A stretch of DNA of 64,000 nucleotides, from assembly GCA_945869965.1 (NCBI GenBank), contig CAMBRC010000006.1, forward strand, positions 1 to 64,000, written 5' to 3'. Of the stretch, positions 33,001-41,938 are shown piece after piece. The notes under the pieces are model-generated. The model had not been told where the DNA came from. It did not search any database and saw nothing but the letters and a program-made list of their open reading frames with translations. Position 1 is the first letter of the stretch. Each line of letters begins with the position of its first letter. This DNA is from Asaia bogorensis. GTDB lineage: Bacteria; Pseudomonadota; Alphaproteobacteria; Acetobacterales; Acetobacteraceae. A program made the position numbers and the translations under genes.

Positions 33001-35176
33001 TGCGCGAAGCGCGGCCGGCGGGATCGTTCACCGCGATGTCCAGTTCCGCCTTCAGCGCGAAAGTGGTGTCCGGCAGGCGGGCGATATTGATCGCCAGGGT
33101 GGTGCGTCCCTCCGGGTCGGTTTCCGGCAACTCGATCTGGCGCGCGGCGGGGGCATAGATTTCCCCGACCTGGCCGATGCGGTAGCCGGCCAGCACCGGA
33201 AATGGTGCGGGATCGGCCACCAGACGCAGCGTGGCCTCGCCCGACAAGGCGGCCGCAGGCGCACCGTAGAGAAAGCGGGCACTGACCGGAATGCTGACGG
33301 GTTGGCCAGCCACCAGCGTGGCCGGCAACGCGCCAACCTCGACCGCCATGCGATCGGGTACGAAGGCATCCACCCGGAATTCGCCGCGCCCGATTGGCGG
33401 CAGGCCGGGATCGGCATGCAATTCCACCGTCCAGGTGCCCGCCGAGGCCCCCGCCGACAGCGCCACCGGCAAATGCAGCGAAGCATCGCCCAGGCGTGGC
33501 GGCGTCATCTTGAGAAATGTCTGGCCACCGGGGCGCTTCACCGTCACTTGGACCGGCACATCGGCCGGCAGCCCGGCGGCGTCGCGCACCAACGCCATCA
33601 GCTGGACTGTATCGCCCGGGCGGTAGATGCCGCGATCGAACCAGACGAAGGCATCGATCGGCCCGGGATGCGCCATGCCGTCCACGCCGCGGTCGGACAG
33701 GTCGAAAGCCGCGCTGTTGAGATCCAGGCTGGCAAAGTCGGTGTCGGCAAAGGCATGGATCGAGCCCGGTTCGAGCGACCCCTCGCCACGCAGCAGCGCG
33801 CGCGCAAACCGGGCCACGCCGTCGCCATCGGTGGTCGTCTCGGCCAGGATGTCGTTGTTGCGCGCGATCAGCCGCAGGGCCACGCCGGCGCGCGGCTTAG
33901 CGTCGGCATAGCCGCGCACCTGCACGGTCAGCCCATCGGAGCCACGCCATACGGTCGGGGCCAAGTCGGTGCGCAGGATCATCTGAACGGCCATCGAACC
34001 GCTGCGCGGCGACCCGTCGCCGATCTCGGCCACCAGGGCGTAGAGCCCGGGGCCAGCGCTGGTCAGCGCCTCGGGCATTAGCAAGGCGGTGCGGGCGGCC
34101 CTGTTAACCTCCCATTTCGTGATCTCCGCGCGGCCCTTCCACACCTGGCTGCCGGTGGATTCGGCAACTGATTCGATCGCCCAGCGGTCGATCTGCTCAC
34201 CCATCTTGTAGTCGCGCAGGAAGCCCGCGACGTTTCGTTCGGTCATCCGCACCAGCGACAGGCTGACCGCCGACAGGTTGACCGTGGTCAGCGTCACCGA
34301 GGGTGCCTGGCCGCGCGGCAGCACGAACATGCGGTTGTCGAAAACCACACGGGCCTGGCGATTGGGCATGGCGACGTTGCCGACATTGTCGCGGGTAACT
34401 GTCACACCGCCCTCGCCCGGCATGCCCGCCCGCACGGTGATGCGGGTGGTGGCGCCGTGCGGCAGGCCGGAGACGCAAATCCGGTCGCCTTCGCGTGTGA
34501 CCGCCGCACCCGGCACCGGCGGCGCGAGCATGATCCAGTCCTGGGGGATGAAATCGCTGCGCCGGCTGGGAGCCGAGGTGAAGGTAAGGCAGGCCCGCGC
34601 CGGATCGGCCTTGGGCTCGGTGTTGACGCTGCGAACCTGGACGCCAACCTCGCGTCGAGCTGCCTCAAGCTGGCGGCGGTACTCATGGTTCACGGGCGCG
34701 CGCTCGACCACCTGGGTCAACGCCTGGAGCATTTGCGGCAACTTGTTCTGTGCCCGCAGCGCCTCGGCGATCAGCAGCAGCGGACGGATTTCGGCTTCGC
34801 CGGCATCGGCGGACTGGAAAGCCTGCCAGCCGGCATACAGCGCCTTGTCGGTCTCCGGCGGGGCGCGGCGCAGGAGGGCGTTGGCGAGATCGGCGTAGTG
34901 GACCGCGGACGCATCGCGCTGGGCGATACGCAGTTCCAGTGCTGCGATCGCGGCCGGCCAATCGCGCTTGGCGATGGCTGCGGCAGCCTGCTGCTCGGCG
35001 GCGCGGCGCACGGCGGCCGAGGCGCCGGTCGGGAAGCGCGCGGTCAGGCCATCGATATACGTGTCGGTTGGCCCCTGGATACCCGGCAGGTCGAAATCCT
35101 CAGCGTGCGCGGCGGGACCCGCAAGGGCCAGCAGCAATGCCGGAAGCAGCAGCAGGAAACGCAGGCGCTGGAACAT
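30068..35176 (-). CDS. alpha-2-macroglobulin family protein
   Basis: A 1702-residue bacterial alpha-2-macroglobulin, thought to trap or inhibit foreign proteases that reach the periplasm and to work with PBP1C in cell-wall repair. It has an N-terminal Sec signal (MFQRLRFLLLLPALLLALAG to AAHA, then EDF) without a lipobox. MG-type beta domains follow. The internal thioester motif is YPLSCLEQTVSRG, with the Cys at about residue 1270, so this member is of the thioester-active kind. An alpha/alpha toroid follows. The first 200 residues after the signal are helical and TPR-like. It is followed by the repeat doublet and pbpC on the same strand. Confidence 0.93.
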   Translation of the reverse strand: MFQRLRFLLLLPALLLALAGPAAHAEDFDLPGIQGPTDTYIDGLTARFPTGASAAVRRAAEQQAAAAIAKRDWPAAIAALELRIAQRDASAVHYADLANALLRRAPPETDKALYAGWQAFQSADAGEAEIRPLLLIAEALRAQNKLPQMLQALTQVVERAPVNHEYRRQLEAARREVGVQVRSVNTEPKADPARACLTFTSAPSRRSDFIPQDWIMLAPPVPGAAVTREGDRICVSGLPHGATTRITVRAGMPGEGGVTVTRDNVGNVAMPNRQARVVFDNRMFVLPRGQAPSVTLTTVNLSAVSLSLVRMTERNVAGFLRDYKMGEQIDRWAIESVAESTGSQVWKGRAEITKWEVNRAARTALLMPEALTSAGPGLYALVAEIGDGSPRSGSMAVQMILRTDLAPTVWRGSDGLTVQVRGYADAKPRAGVALRLIARNNDILAETTTDGDGVARFARALLRGEGSLEPGSIHAFADTDFASLDLNSAAFDLSDRGVDGMAHPGPIDAFVWFDRGIYRPGDTVQLMALVRDAAGLPADVPVQVTVKRPGGQTFLKMTPPRLGDASLHLPVALSAGASAGTWTVELHADPGLPPIGRGEFRVDAFVPDRMAVEVGALPATLVAGQPVSIPVSARFLYGAPAAALSGEATLRLVADPAPFPVLAGYRIGQVGEIYAPAARQIELPETDPEGRTTLAINIARLPDTTFALKAELDIAVNDPAGRASRTTASIPVRPDGPLIGLKPLFPDNAVDAQAEAGFDIAAVGPDGARMALGARLRLVRERPDWRMVTRGYVARYETVWRDEPLETQEIAIPAGAPFRFARKLDFGRYRIEVAQVGGMAVTSYRFRAGWAASENPDVPDRVDVSAATRSARVGQSVKIHIAPPFAGEATLAVLSDRVLSLRSVSVPAGGIDVDVPVEESWGPGAYVAVHIFRGGSEKERPGRAIGLTWVGVDPAARTLAVSIDTPERLAPRARSIVPVRAAPGAWVTLAAVDEGILRLTRFATPDPAAHYLGRRRLGLDIRDDWGRLIAPAEGEATLLKQGGDEGGFALPDIPIRTVTLFTPPVQAGADGIARIALDMPDFNGEVRLMAVAWQGSKMGSAGKPAIVRDPVVAETLLPRFLAPGDEARLAVMLHNIDLPAGMVSVQVATEGPLAIEGGAVLSANLAPGERGLPATLLRATGAGRGVVKLDITAPGGFRLQRDTAITIRPARPPASLVSGAEMAAGAEARLDPPTSRFMPGTWSAEAVFGAPVRYDVAALVRALEAYPLSCLEQTVSRGLPLALLPDGPVAGDQRAARLGAAVASVLDRQRYDGGFGLWSANGEAEAWLSSYAVEFLLRARAAGATVPDVALAEALKHLSEASEYYSDKPEGMAAQAYRLYVLAMAGQGRPGGARVLAENPGALPTPMARAHVAAALALAHDQPRAEAMFRAALDSPARRWWPADYGSGLRDLAAMAVLLKESGLLPERLARLTAGLPAADLLPGALSTQEQAWMAAAAATLGRDGRPVRVTLDGQSLSGAVVAARLSGPASARNLSERAVWQSVSVSGVPVEPLPAARSGMRITRKFLALDGSALNLDQLRQNTEFVLLLEGNAETRQGHRALVMQGLPAGWEITARLPAGSIAGMPWLGELTETEAQPAADDRFAAAIALTEAKPAFRVAARVRAVTPGFYELPGADLADMYRPGVFARQAVGKIRVLPTE

Positions 35177-35230
35177 CAGGAGGCTCCCGAAGGTGACGAC
35201 GCGGCTGGAAATACAAGACAGTGGAAAAAA

Positions 35231-35920
35231 TCAGCTGGGCGCCGCGTTGGCCATCTCGGCATCGACCAGTTTGGCAATGTGTTCGACGAACGGACAGTGA
35301 ATGCCAAGCTCGCGCAGCCCGTCGCGAGTGCGAAACAGGTATTCGGCGGCGCTGCCCATCTGGCCGCGCGCGGTGGCCAGCCGCCGCACCACCACCGTCT
35401 CGTCCAGGTCGCAATAGCCGGGTCCGCCGGGGTCGATGGTGAAAGCAATGCCATGGCCGATCGTCGCGCCATCGGGTGCTGACAACGGAACCCAGCGCGG
35501 AATATAGCCACGCGCCACCATCTCGCGGCGCCAGAGCAGGTCAAGCTCCGGCGCCACCAGATGCTCCTCGATGCGAAACGCCACGCCGGTACAGCCGCCG
35601 CCGGGCCGCAGGCCGAGCATCAGGCCCGGATTGTCAGGCGTGCCGCGCCCGCCCTTGGTGGCCAGGCAGAACGAACGATGCCAGTCCGGCGTATGCGCGG
35701 GCCGGCGCTCGACATGGTGGACCATCGGATTCCAGATCAGCGAGCCATAGGCAAAGACCCAAAGCCCCACCCTCCCTTCCGGCCTTTCGGCCAGAAAGGT
35801 AGCGAGCGAGGCCGCACGCTCCTCATCCGTGAGGACATGCAGATCGGGGCTCCAGCGCCGGATCTCCTCGCCCAGCCGTCCGGACAGCAGGAATTCGCGG
35901 TTGAGGACGTGTTCGCTCAA
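35231..35920 (-). CDS. chaC: gamma-glutamylcyclotransferase, ChaC type
   Basis: A 229-residue ChaC-family enzyme, which splits glutathione to 5-oxoproline and Cys-Gly. Family signatures are VFAYGSLIWNP near residue 55, RSFCLATKGGRGTPDNPGLMLGL, and GCTGVAFRIEE with the likely catalytic Glu. The start appears to be a TTG at 35920, ten bases after mscL; no ATG or GTG lies before the conserved core. Translation may depend on coupling with mscL. Confidence 0.87.
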   Translation of the reverse strand: MSEHVLNREFLLSGRLGEEIRRWSPDLHVLTDEERAASLATFLAERPEGRVGLWVFAYGSLIWNPMVHHVERRPAHTPDWHRSFCLATKGGRGTPDNPGLMLGLRPGGGCTGVAFRIEEHLVAPELDLLWRREMVARGYIPRWVPLSAPDGATIGHGIAFTIDPGGPGYCDLDETVVVRRLATARGQMGSAAEYLFRTRDGLRELGIHCPFVEHIAKLVDAEMANAAPS

Positions 35921-35930
35921 AGGCCGCCAC

Positions 35931-36386
35931 TCACTTCTGGGCGCCCTGCTTCAACAGGTCGCGGATTTCTTCCAGCAGTTCTTCGTTGCGCGGCGTCTTC
36001 GCCGGGGCCGCCGGCGCCGCCTCGGCCTTGCGCTGCATACGCGCCAGCATCTTGACCAGCCAGAACACCGCGAAGGCGACGATCACGAACTGGATCACCG
36101 CGTTGACGAACACGCCGATGTTGAGCGTGACAGCGCCGGCCTTGGCAGTTGCCTCCAGGGTCACCTGACGCTCGCCCTGCAGCACGATGAAGATGTTGGT
36201 GAAATCGATGCCGCCAATCAACAGGCCGATGATCGGGGTGAAGATGTCCTTCACCAGGCTGCCGACGATGGCGGTGAAGGCCGCGCCGATGATGATGCCG
36301 ACGGCCAGGTCCACCACGTTGCCGCGCATGATGAACTTCTGGAATTCTTCCACCCAGCCGGGTGTGCGGATCGGAAGCTGTGCCAT
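35931..36386 (-). CDS. mscL: large-conductance mechanosensitive channel
   Basis: A 151-residue channel that opens under membrane tension to release solutes in osmotic downshock. It reads EEFQKFIMRGNVVDLAVGIIIGAAFTAIVGSLVKDIFTPIIGLLIGGIDFTN, with TM1, and VNAVIQFVIVAFAVFWLVKMLARM as TM2, then a charged C-terminal helix (NEELLEEIRDLLKQ). The frame is open upstream, but the ATG at 36386 with AAGG upstream matches the family start. Confidence 0.96.
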   Translation of the reverse strand: MAQLPIRTPGWVEEFQKFIMRGNVVDLAVGIIIGAAFTAIVGSLVKDIFTPIIGLLIGGIDFTNIFIVLQGERQVTLEATAKAGAVTLNIGVFVNAVIQFVIVAFAVFWLVKMLARMQRKAEAAPAAPAKTPRNEELLEEIRDLLKQGAQK

Positions 36387-36420
36387 GGGATGCTGCCTTT
36401 TTGTTTCTTGTTGAAGTATC

Positions 36421-37290
36421 TCAGGTCGCAAGCTGTGGCGCGATCGCCGCCGCTGCCGCATCGGTCGTCGTGCGCCACATACCACCCTGCCCCAGTACGC
36501 GCGACAGCGCGTCGCCGAGATAGCGGATACGCGAGGCCTGCCCGGTAACCCATGGGTGCAGCGTGAGGTTTGCCACCGTGCCGCCCTCGGCATGCAGCAC
36601 CGCGACGCCCTCCGCGATCAGCCCGGCCCAGGCCGCCGGCTGAACCCGGCGCAGCCACATCGCTTCGAGGTCGTTCCACTCGGAATGCGCGGGCAACGCC
36701 AGCAACCCGGGCTTGAGCCGGTACGCCCGGTCGTCATTGCTCCAGTCGGTGGTATAGCCAAACCCGGCCTCGGCCAGCAGCGCCGGCGTGTTGGTGCTCT
36801 CGTTGAAATCCTGCCCGCACCAGCCCCGCGGCACCACACCGGTGGCCCGCGCCACCGCGTCGCGGCTATCGGCGATGAAGCCGCGTTCCTCGTCCTCGCT
36901 CATCCGCGCGGTGATGCGTCGCGTGGCAAAGGTGCCATGGGCCATGAAACAGGCGCCGCGGCGGATGCACTCATCGACCAGTTCGGGATAGCGCCGCGCC
37001 GCCTCCGCCCCCAGCGCCACCGATGGCACAACGCCGAAGCGGTCCAACACATCCAGGATGCGGAAGATGCCGACGCGGTTGCCATACTCGCGCTGGCTCC
37101 AGGTCAGCCAGTCCGGAAAGAAATTCCCCAGCGGTGACAAGATGCGCGGATCGCGGCTGGCATCCTGCGGCGGGTTCACCTCCCAGTAGTCGAGCATCAC
37201 GGTGACGGTAAATGCCGTACGGGCACCACCCGGCCAAACGATGCGCGGCCCCTGGTCCAGGGTGCGGAACGGATAGAGATCGTGATCCAT
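36421..37290 (-). CDS. polysaccharide deacetylase-like protein, PuuE/allantoinase type (copy 1)
   Basis: A 289-residue NodB-fold protein. Landmarks are YPFRTLDQGPRIVWPGGARTAFTVTVMLDYWEVNP, REYGNRVGIFRILDVLDRFGVVPSVALGAEAARRYPEL, FMAHGTF and LTLHPWVTGQASRIRYL. These match the polysaccharide deacetylase branch that includes cofactor-independent allantoinases (PuuE) rather than classic chitin deacetylases, because the TFDDG metal motif is not present. It is paralogous to the next gene upstream. The ATG at 37290 is 49 bases downstream of that gene's stop. Confidence 0.8.
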   Translation of the reverse strand: MDHDLYPFRTLDQGPRIVWPGGARTAFTVTVMLDYWEVNPPQDASRDPRILSPLGNFFPDWLTWSQREYGNRVGIFRILDVLDRFGVVPSVALGAEAARRYPELVDECIRRGACFMAHGTFATRRITARMSEDEERGFIADSRDAVARATGVVPRGWCGQDFNESTNTPALLAEAGFGYTTDWSNDDRAYRLKPGLLALPAHSEWNDLEAMWLRRVQPAAWAGLIAEGVAVLHAEGGTVANLTLHPWVTGQASRIRYLGDALSRVLGQGGMWRTTTDAAAAAIAPQLAT

Positions 37291-37339
37291 GCCAACACGG
37301 CGGGTTTCCCCAACCGGAGGGCTAGCGCCAGGTCGATGC

Positions 37340-38290
37340 TCAGCCACCAAGCGCCTCCCGCGCCGCAAGATGCGCCTGAACCGTGGCCAGGTGGTTCTCG
37401 CGATACGTCGCGGCGATCTCCTGCGCCGTGGTGCACCAGACGCCGGGATGGCTGAGGATATAGGCCATGGTCTCGCGGAACTGGCGGATGCGGCCCGGCT
37501 GGCCAACCCAGAACGGGTGGATGGCCACGCACATCACCCGCCCCTGTTCGCCACCTTCAGCATAGACGGTATCAAAATGGTCACGGATCTGGCGGCAGAA
37601 ATCGCCGATCTCCTCGCCGCGGCGCGACACGATGACGTCATTCAACTCCATCGTGTAAGGCACCGAGATCAGCGGCGAGCCGTCCGCGCGCGGTGCCCGG
37701 GTGATGACCGGAAACGGCTGGTCGTCATGATAGAGGTCGCAGGTATAGTCGAATCCCGTTTCGGCCAGCAGGTCGAAGGTGTTCAGCGTATTGGTCGCCG
37801 CCGGGCTGAACCATCCCGCCTGTTCGCTGCCAACCAGCCGCCGATGAATGTCGCGCGACTCCTGCATCGCCGCACGCTCTTCATCCGGCGTGAAGTTCCA
37901 GTGGTAACGGGTGTTATAGATGCCGTGCGACATCAACTCCCAGTCCCGCTTCAGCATGGCCTCAAGGATCACCGGGTAGTGCTGGATCACCGCCATCGAC
38001 AGGCTGACAGTACAGCGAATGCCCAGCGCATCGGTCGCCTCGAACAGCCGCCACAGCCCCACCCGGTTGCCGTAGTCGCGCATGGAGTAGCCCAGAACAT
38101 CCGGATGCGGCGAGCGCGGCCAGGGATCACGCAGGCGCTGGAACGCCGGCAGCCACTCGTAGTGCTCGATGTTCGGACAGAGCCACAGTGCCACCCGCGC
38201 GCCATTCGGCCAAGCCAGGCGCGGGCGGTGGCGAATCGGGGAATAGGCGACGATCTCCGGCTCCAAGGCGACGCTCCCCACCATGCGCAT
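37340..38290 (-). CDS. polysaccharide deacetylase-like protein, PuuE/allantoinase type (copy 2)
   Basis: A 316-residue relative of the adjacent gene. Shared segments are DYGNRVGLWRLFEATDALGIRCTVSLSMAV, ELMSHGIYNTRYHWNFTPDEERAAMQESRD, LLAETGFDYTCDLYHDDQPF and AIHPFWVGQPGRIRQFRETM. The two form a tandem operon on the - strand. Likely hydrolysis of an amide or ring C-N bond; substrate unknown. The start could be the ATG at 38290 or 38284; neither has a good ribosome binding site, and a still longer open frame has no homology. Confidence 0.78.
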   Translation of the reverse strand: MRMVGSVALEPEIVAYSPIRHRPRLAWPNGARVALWLCPNIEHYEWLPAFQRLRDPWPRSPHPDVLGYSMRDYGNRVGLWRLFEATDALGIRCTVSLSMAVIQHYPVILEAMLKRDWELMSHGIYNTRYHWNFTPDEERAAMQESRDIHRRLVGSEQAGWFSPAATNTLNTFDLLAETGFDYTCDLYHDDQPFPVITRAPRADGSPLISVPYTMELNDVIVSRRGEEIGDFCRQIRDHFDTVYAEGGEQGRVMCVAIHPFWVGQPGRIRQFRETMAYILSHPGVWCTTAQEIAATYRENHLATVQAHLAAREALGG

Positions 38291-38443
38291 GTGACTGATT
38301 GTCACGATATCATCGTGCAGGCGTCCCGCGAAGTTCCGCCGGAATGGCGGCGGATTTGCGATGGATACGCCGTCTTCCTGCCTTACAAGGTTATTAGATA
38401 ACGCGACCGCCCCGATTCGCGGCGACCCTGTGGGAGACAAGCG

Positions 38444-38683
38444 ATGCGCATGGCAATGCTGGGCCTGATACTGACAGCGTCCCTCGCGGGCTGCGGTTCC
38501 AGCCAGTTCGACCGGGTGAGCACCGGCGCCGGCACCGGAGCCGGCACCGGCGCGCTGATCGGCCTGCTCGGTGGCCCGATCGGCGTCGGGCTGGGTGCAG
38601 CAATCGGCGCCGGTGTCGGCGCAGTCACCGGCGGTGCGACCACCTCCGACCAGATCGACCTCGGCAAGCCGGTCTGGAAGTAA
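38444..38683 (+). CDS. small glycine-zipper lipoprotein
   Basis: A 79-residue protein with a lipoprotein signal (MRMAMLGLILTASLAGC, lipobox LAGC with Cys17). It is followed by a Gly/Ala-rich glycine-zipper stretch (GAGTGAGTGALIGLLGGPIG and repeats of GAGVGAV), as in OmpA-like/SlyB-type outer-membrane small lipoproteins. GGGAGA lies 7 bases before the ATG. A single-gene unit, convergent with the CBS-domain gene. Confidence 0.82.
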   Translation: MRMAMLGLILTASLAGCGSSQFDRVSTGAGTGAGTGALIGLLGGPIGVGLGAAIGAGVGAVTGGATTSDQIDLGKPVWK

Positions 38684-38684
38684 C

Positions 38685-39116
38685 TCACGCGCTGCCGGAG
38701 ACGTAGGCGCGCAGGCCGTCAACCTCGGTCTCCTGCTCCATCATACGCGCCTTCACCACGTCACCGATGCTGACGATGCCGGCAAGCCGGCCCGCGTCGA
38801 TGACCGGCATATGGCGAAACCGCCCGTCCGTCATCGCCCGGATCGCCTCGTCATAGGTCGTGGCCAAGGTCGCCGTATGGACATCGGTGGTCATCAGCGC
38901 CGCCACCTTCATGCCCAGCGCCGCGCCGCCATGGGCCGCGAGCGCATAGATGATGTCGCGCTCGGTGATGATGCCGGCCAGCACTTCGCCCTCCAGCACC
39001 ACCACGGCACCGATACGGCGAAAAGCCAGCATGTTGGCCACATCAGCCAGGTTGTGTCCCGGCGACACGCTGGCGACAGTCGTTCCCTTGTGCTTCAGGA
39101 TGGCGGAGACGGTCAT
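38685..39116 (-). CDS. CBS-domain protein
   Basis: A 143-residue protein made of two CBS motifs in tandem (VASVSPGHNLADVANMLAFRRIGAVVVLEGEVLAGIITERDI and ATLATTYDEAIRAMTDGRFRHMPVIDAGRLAGIVSIGDVV). Such stand-alone Bateman modules bind adenosyl nucleotides and regulate partner proteins; the partner is unknown. The ATG at 39116 is preferred over a longer frame. Confidence 0.9.
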   Translation of the reverse strand: MTVSAILKHKGTTVASVSPGHNLADVANMLAFRRIGAVVVLEGEVLAGIITERDIIYALAAHGGAALGMKVAALMTTDVHTATLATTYDEAIRAMTDGRFRHMPVIDAGRLAGIVSIGDVVKARMMEQETEVDGLRAYVSGSA

Positions 39117-39246
39117 CGGCCCAGTCCTCCAACGCGGTTTGGAGGCGCCTCCCCTTCGTGTCGGGTCGTGCGGCGTGGGTGGGGAGCGCCCCATTGGTCA
39201 AAGTGTGGCCCGCGCGGTCGCCGGAATTCAAGCTATTCCTGCGCCG

Positions 39247-41001
39247 CTACGGCCCTGGGGTAAGCTGCGTCGCCACCAGTTCGGCAAAGCGCCCGCGCCC
39301 AGCGACCAACTCACCAAACCCGCCGCGCTCCACGATACGGCCATTCTCGAACACCAGGATCTCATCGGCATCGCGCACCGTGGACAGCCGGTGGGCAATG
39401 ATGAACGTCGTGCGCCCAGCCATCAGCCGGCGCAACGCACCCGCCACCCGCGCTTCGGTCGCGGCATCCAGCGCGCTGGTCGCCTCGTCCAGCACCAGGA
39501 TCGGCGGATTCTTCAACAGCGCGCGCGCAATCGCCAGGCGCTGGCGCTGCCCGCCCGACAGCGTGCCGCCGCGCTCGCCGACCATGGTGTCATATCCGTC
39601 CGGCTGGCGGATGATGAACTCGTGCGCGTCCGCGGTGATACACGCCGCCTCCAGCTCGGCCTGGGTGGCGTCTGGCTTGCCGATCAACAGGTTCTCCCGG
39701 ATCGTCCGGTTCAGCAGCATCGCCTCCTGGAACACCACGCCTATCGCCCGGCGCAGCGATTCCACGCTGACATCACGCAAATCCTGGCCGTCGATGGTGA
39801 TCCGCCCCTGCTGGGGGTCCCACATCCGCTGCAACAGCGTCATCGCCGTGCTCTTGCCCGCGCCGGTATGCCCGACCAGGGCAACGATGCTGCCCGGCGG
39901 GGCGACAAACGACACCGCGTCCAACACCCGTCCGCCATGCGGATAGGCAAAGCCGACATCCTCGAACCGCACCTCGCCCGCACCAACCGCCAGCGCCGGC
40001 GCGCCTGGCTTCTCCGGCACCGTGCTCTGCGCATCGAGCACCTCGAAAAACGCCCGCAGCCCGGGCACCTCGGCGAACAGCCGGGCACAGAACATCATCG
40101 CCCCGTCCAGCCGGGTGATCAGCAGGGTGGCAAACCCCATGAAGCTGACGATCTCGCCCACGCTGGCCAGCCCCTGGACATGCAGCACCATGCCGGTCAC
40201 CACGATGGCGATCACCGTGATGGTGCTGGCCGCCCGGGTCATCACGCTGACCAGCGCCCACCAGTTCAACACCGGAAACTGATGCGCGATCACCTGCTGG
40301 ACGATCTGGCGAAACAGCGTCTGTTCCGCCGCCAGCCGGGTAAAACTCTGCATCACCGTGACATTGGCCAGCGCGTCCTGCGCCGTGCCGGCCAACTGGA
40401 TCTGAAACCGCTGCGCGCGCTGCTGGCCCTCCTCAGTGTGAACGATCACCAGCACCGTCAGCACGCAGAACACCACCACCAGCACCATCAGCAACAGCGC
40501 CAGCCGCCAGTTCAAAAACGCGGTCAGCGGCAACAGCACCAGGGCGGCAACAAAGGTCGAAAGCTGGTCGCGGAAAAAGCTCAGCCAAAGCCAGAACATC
40601 GCATCGGCACCGCCGATCATCACCTTCACCAGCCGGCCGGAATGGGCATCGCCATGAAACTCCGGCGGCAAGGCGAGGACATGGCCAAAATACCGCCCCA
40701 TCGCCGCCAGCCGGTGACGATGCGCCAGCCGCTCGGCCTGCACCGAGGCGACAATATTGGCGACGATCCCCAATAACCCGACCGCCGCCCACAGCCCCAG
40801 CAGCGCCGCCCCCTCGCGCCACAGCGAGTCAGGCGACATCCCCGCCGCCCGCGTCAGAAGTTCGATCACCCGGCCAAACAACAGGGGATCAACGAATTGC
40901 AGCCCGGCCACAGTCACATTGGCAACCACCAGCAAAACCGCCACCCAGATGTTCTGGCGCAGCGTGCCGAGCACCCGCAGATAGACCCCCAAGAAGCTCA
41001 T
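39247..41001 (-). CDS. ABC exporter (fused permease-ATPase), NdvA/ChvA glucan-exporter like
   Basis: A 584-residue half transporter: six transmembrane segments (about 1-320) followed by an ATPase domain. Walker A is GHTGAGKST, the signature is LSGGQRQRLAIARAL, Walker B is ILVLDEATSALD and the H-loop is IIAHRLSTV. The start MSFLGVYLRVLGTLRQNIWVAVLLVVANV and general pattern resemble cyclic beta-1,2-glucan exporters NdvA/ChvA, but sequence alone does not prove the substrate. It begins seven bases after the pdxY stop, so the two are co-transcribed. Confidence 0.85.
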   Translation of the reverse strand: MSFLGVYLRVLGTLRQNIWVAVLLVVANVTVAGLQFVDPLLFGRVIELLTRAAGMSPDSLWREGAALLGLWAAVGLLGIVANIVASVQAERLAHRHRLAAMGRYFGHVLALPPEFHGDAHSGRLVKVMIGGADAMFWLWLSFFRDQLSTFVAALVLLPLTAFLNWRLALLLMVLVVVFCVLTVLVIVHTEEGQQRAQRFQIQLAGTAQDALANVTVMQSFTRLAAEQTLFRQIVQQVIAHQFPVLNWWALVSVMTRAASTITVIAIVVTGMVLHVQGLASVGEIVSFMGFATLLITRLDGAMMFCARLFAEVPGLRAFFEVLDAQSTVPEKPGAPALAVGAGEVRFEDVGFAYPHGGRVLDAVSFVAPPGSIVALVGHTGAGKSTAMTLLQRMWDPQQGRITIDGQDLRDVSVESLRRAIGVVFQEAMLLNRTIRENLLIGKPDATQAELEAACITADAHEFIIRQPDGYDTMVGERGGTLSGGQRQRLAIARALLKNPPILVLDEATSALDAATEARVAGALRRLMAGRTTFIIAHRLSTVRDADEILVFENGRIVERGGFGELVAGRGRFAELVATQLTPGP

Positions 41002-41008
41002 GCCGCGC

Positions 41009-41857
41009 TCAAATCGCCACGGCGGCAAAGTTCCGGCTCGGCGTGACGAACTCGTCCTGTGCCGCCACCGTCAGGATTTCCCGCGATCCCGCCGCCGCGG
41101 TCCGTCGCAACAGCCCGTGGATCGAAGACCCGGCGCGCGAAAGCGCATCGGCAGCGCTCCCCGTCGCCAGGCGATGAAACAGGAAAAGGGCGGAGATCGC
41201 ATCGCCGGCACCGTTGACGTGAACCTCCTCGCGCGGCGTTCGCAACAGGAAATACCGCCCGTCCTCGCCGGCGATCATGTCCATCGCGTCGGACGGCGTC
41301 TCCTCGGTGCGCACGCTGGTGATCAGCACCGTGCGCGGCCCGCGCGCCTGCAGGGCCGCGATCGCCGCCTTGGCATCGGCCTGTGTCCGCACCGCATTGC
41401 CGGTCAGCCGCTCGACCTCGTAGCGGTTCGGCGTGATGATGTCGGCGGCCGGAATGGCATGGTCGCGCATGAACTCGGCGATCCCCGGGCGAACATAATC
41501 GCCGGTGTCGTCGTCGCCGATCACCGGGTCGCAACAGAACACCGCCTTCGGATTGGCCGCTTTCACCCGGGCGACGGCGCCCAGGATGGCATCGCCAATC
41601 GCCCGGTCGCCCATGTACCCCGACAACACCGCGTCACAGCGCGCAAACGCCCCGCGCGCCTCGATCCCCTCGATGATCCCCGCCACCTGCGCCCCGGAAT
41701 AGACATCGCCGGTCCAAGACCCATAGCCCGTGTGATTGGAGAACTGCACGGTATTGACCGCCCAGACCTCGGCGCCGAGGCGCTGAAGCGGGAAGACGGC
41801 ACTGCTATTGCCGACATGGCCGTAGGCAACCCAGGACTGGATGGAGAGAATGTTCAT
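41009..41857 (-). CDS. pdxY: pyridoxal kinase PdxY
   Basis: A 282-residue ribokinase-fold enzyme that phosphorylates pyridoxal in the B6 salvage pathway. Signatures are ILSIQSWVAYGHVGNSSAVFPLQRLG, NHTGYGSWTGDV, YVRPGIAEFMRD, TPNRYEVERLTG and the catalytic VNGAGDAISALFLF. The frame extends upstream, but homology begins at ATG 41857. Confidence 0.93.
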   Translation of the reverse strand: MNILSIQSWVAYGHVGNSSAVFPLQRLGAEVWAVNTVQFSNHTGYGSWTGDVYSGAQVAGIIEGIEARGAFARCDAVLSGYMGDRAIGDAILGAVARVKAANPKAVFCCDPVIGDDDTGDYVRPGIAEFMRDHAIPAADIITPNRYEVERLTGNAVRTQADAKAAIAALQARGPRTVLITSVRTEETPSDAMDMIAGEDGRYFLLRTPREEVHVNGAGDAISALFLFHRLATGSAADALSRAGSSIHGLLRRTAAAGSREILTVAAQDEFVTPSRNFAAVAI

Positions 41858-41938
41858 GCCCGCTTGATTACGGGATCGAAGGCCGGGGGGGTAGACCCCA
41901 TTGCCAGCCGTGCCATGGCGCCGTAACGGGAAGCCCTC

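Noticed and set aside
30359-34081. 1240-aa open frame antisense to the alpha-2-macroglobulin gene
   Set aside because: Shadow frame produced by GC-rich codons of the real gene; His/Arg/Gly-rich, no domain, no ribosome binding site.
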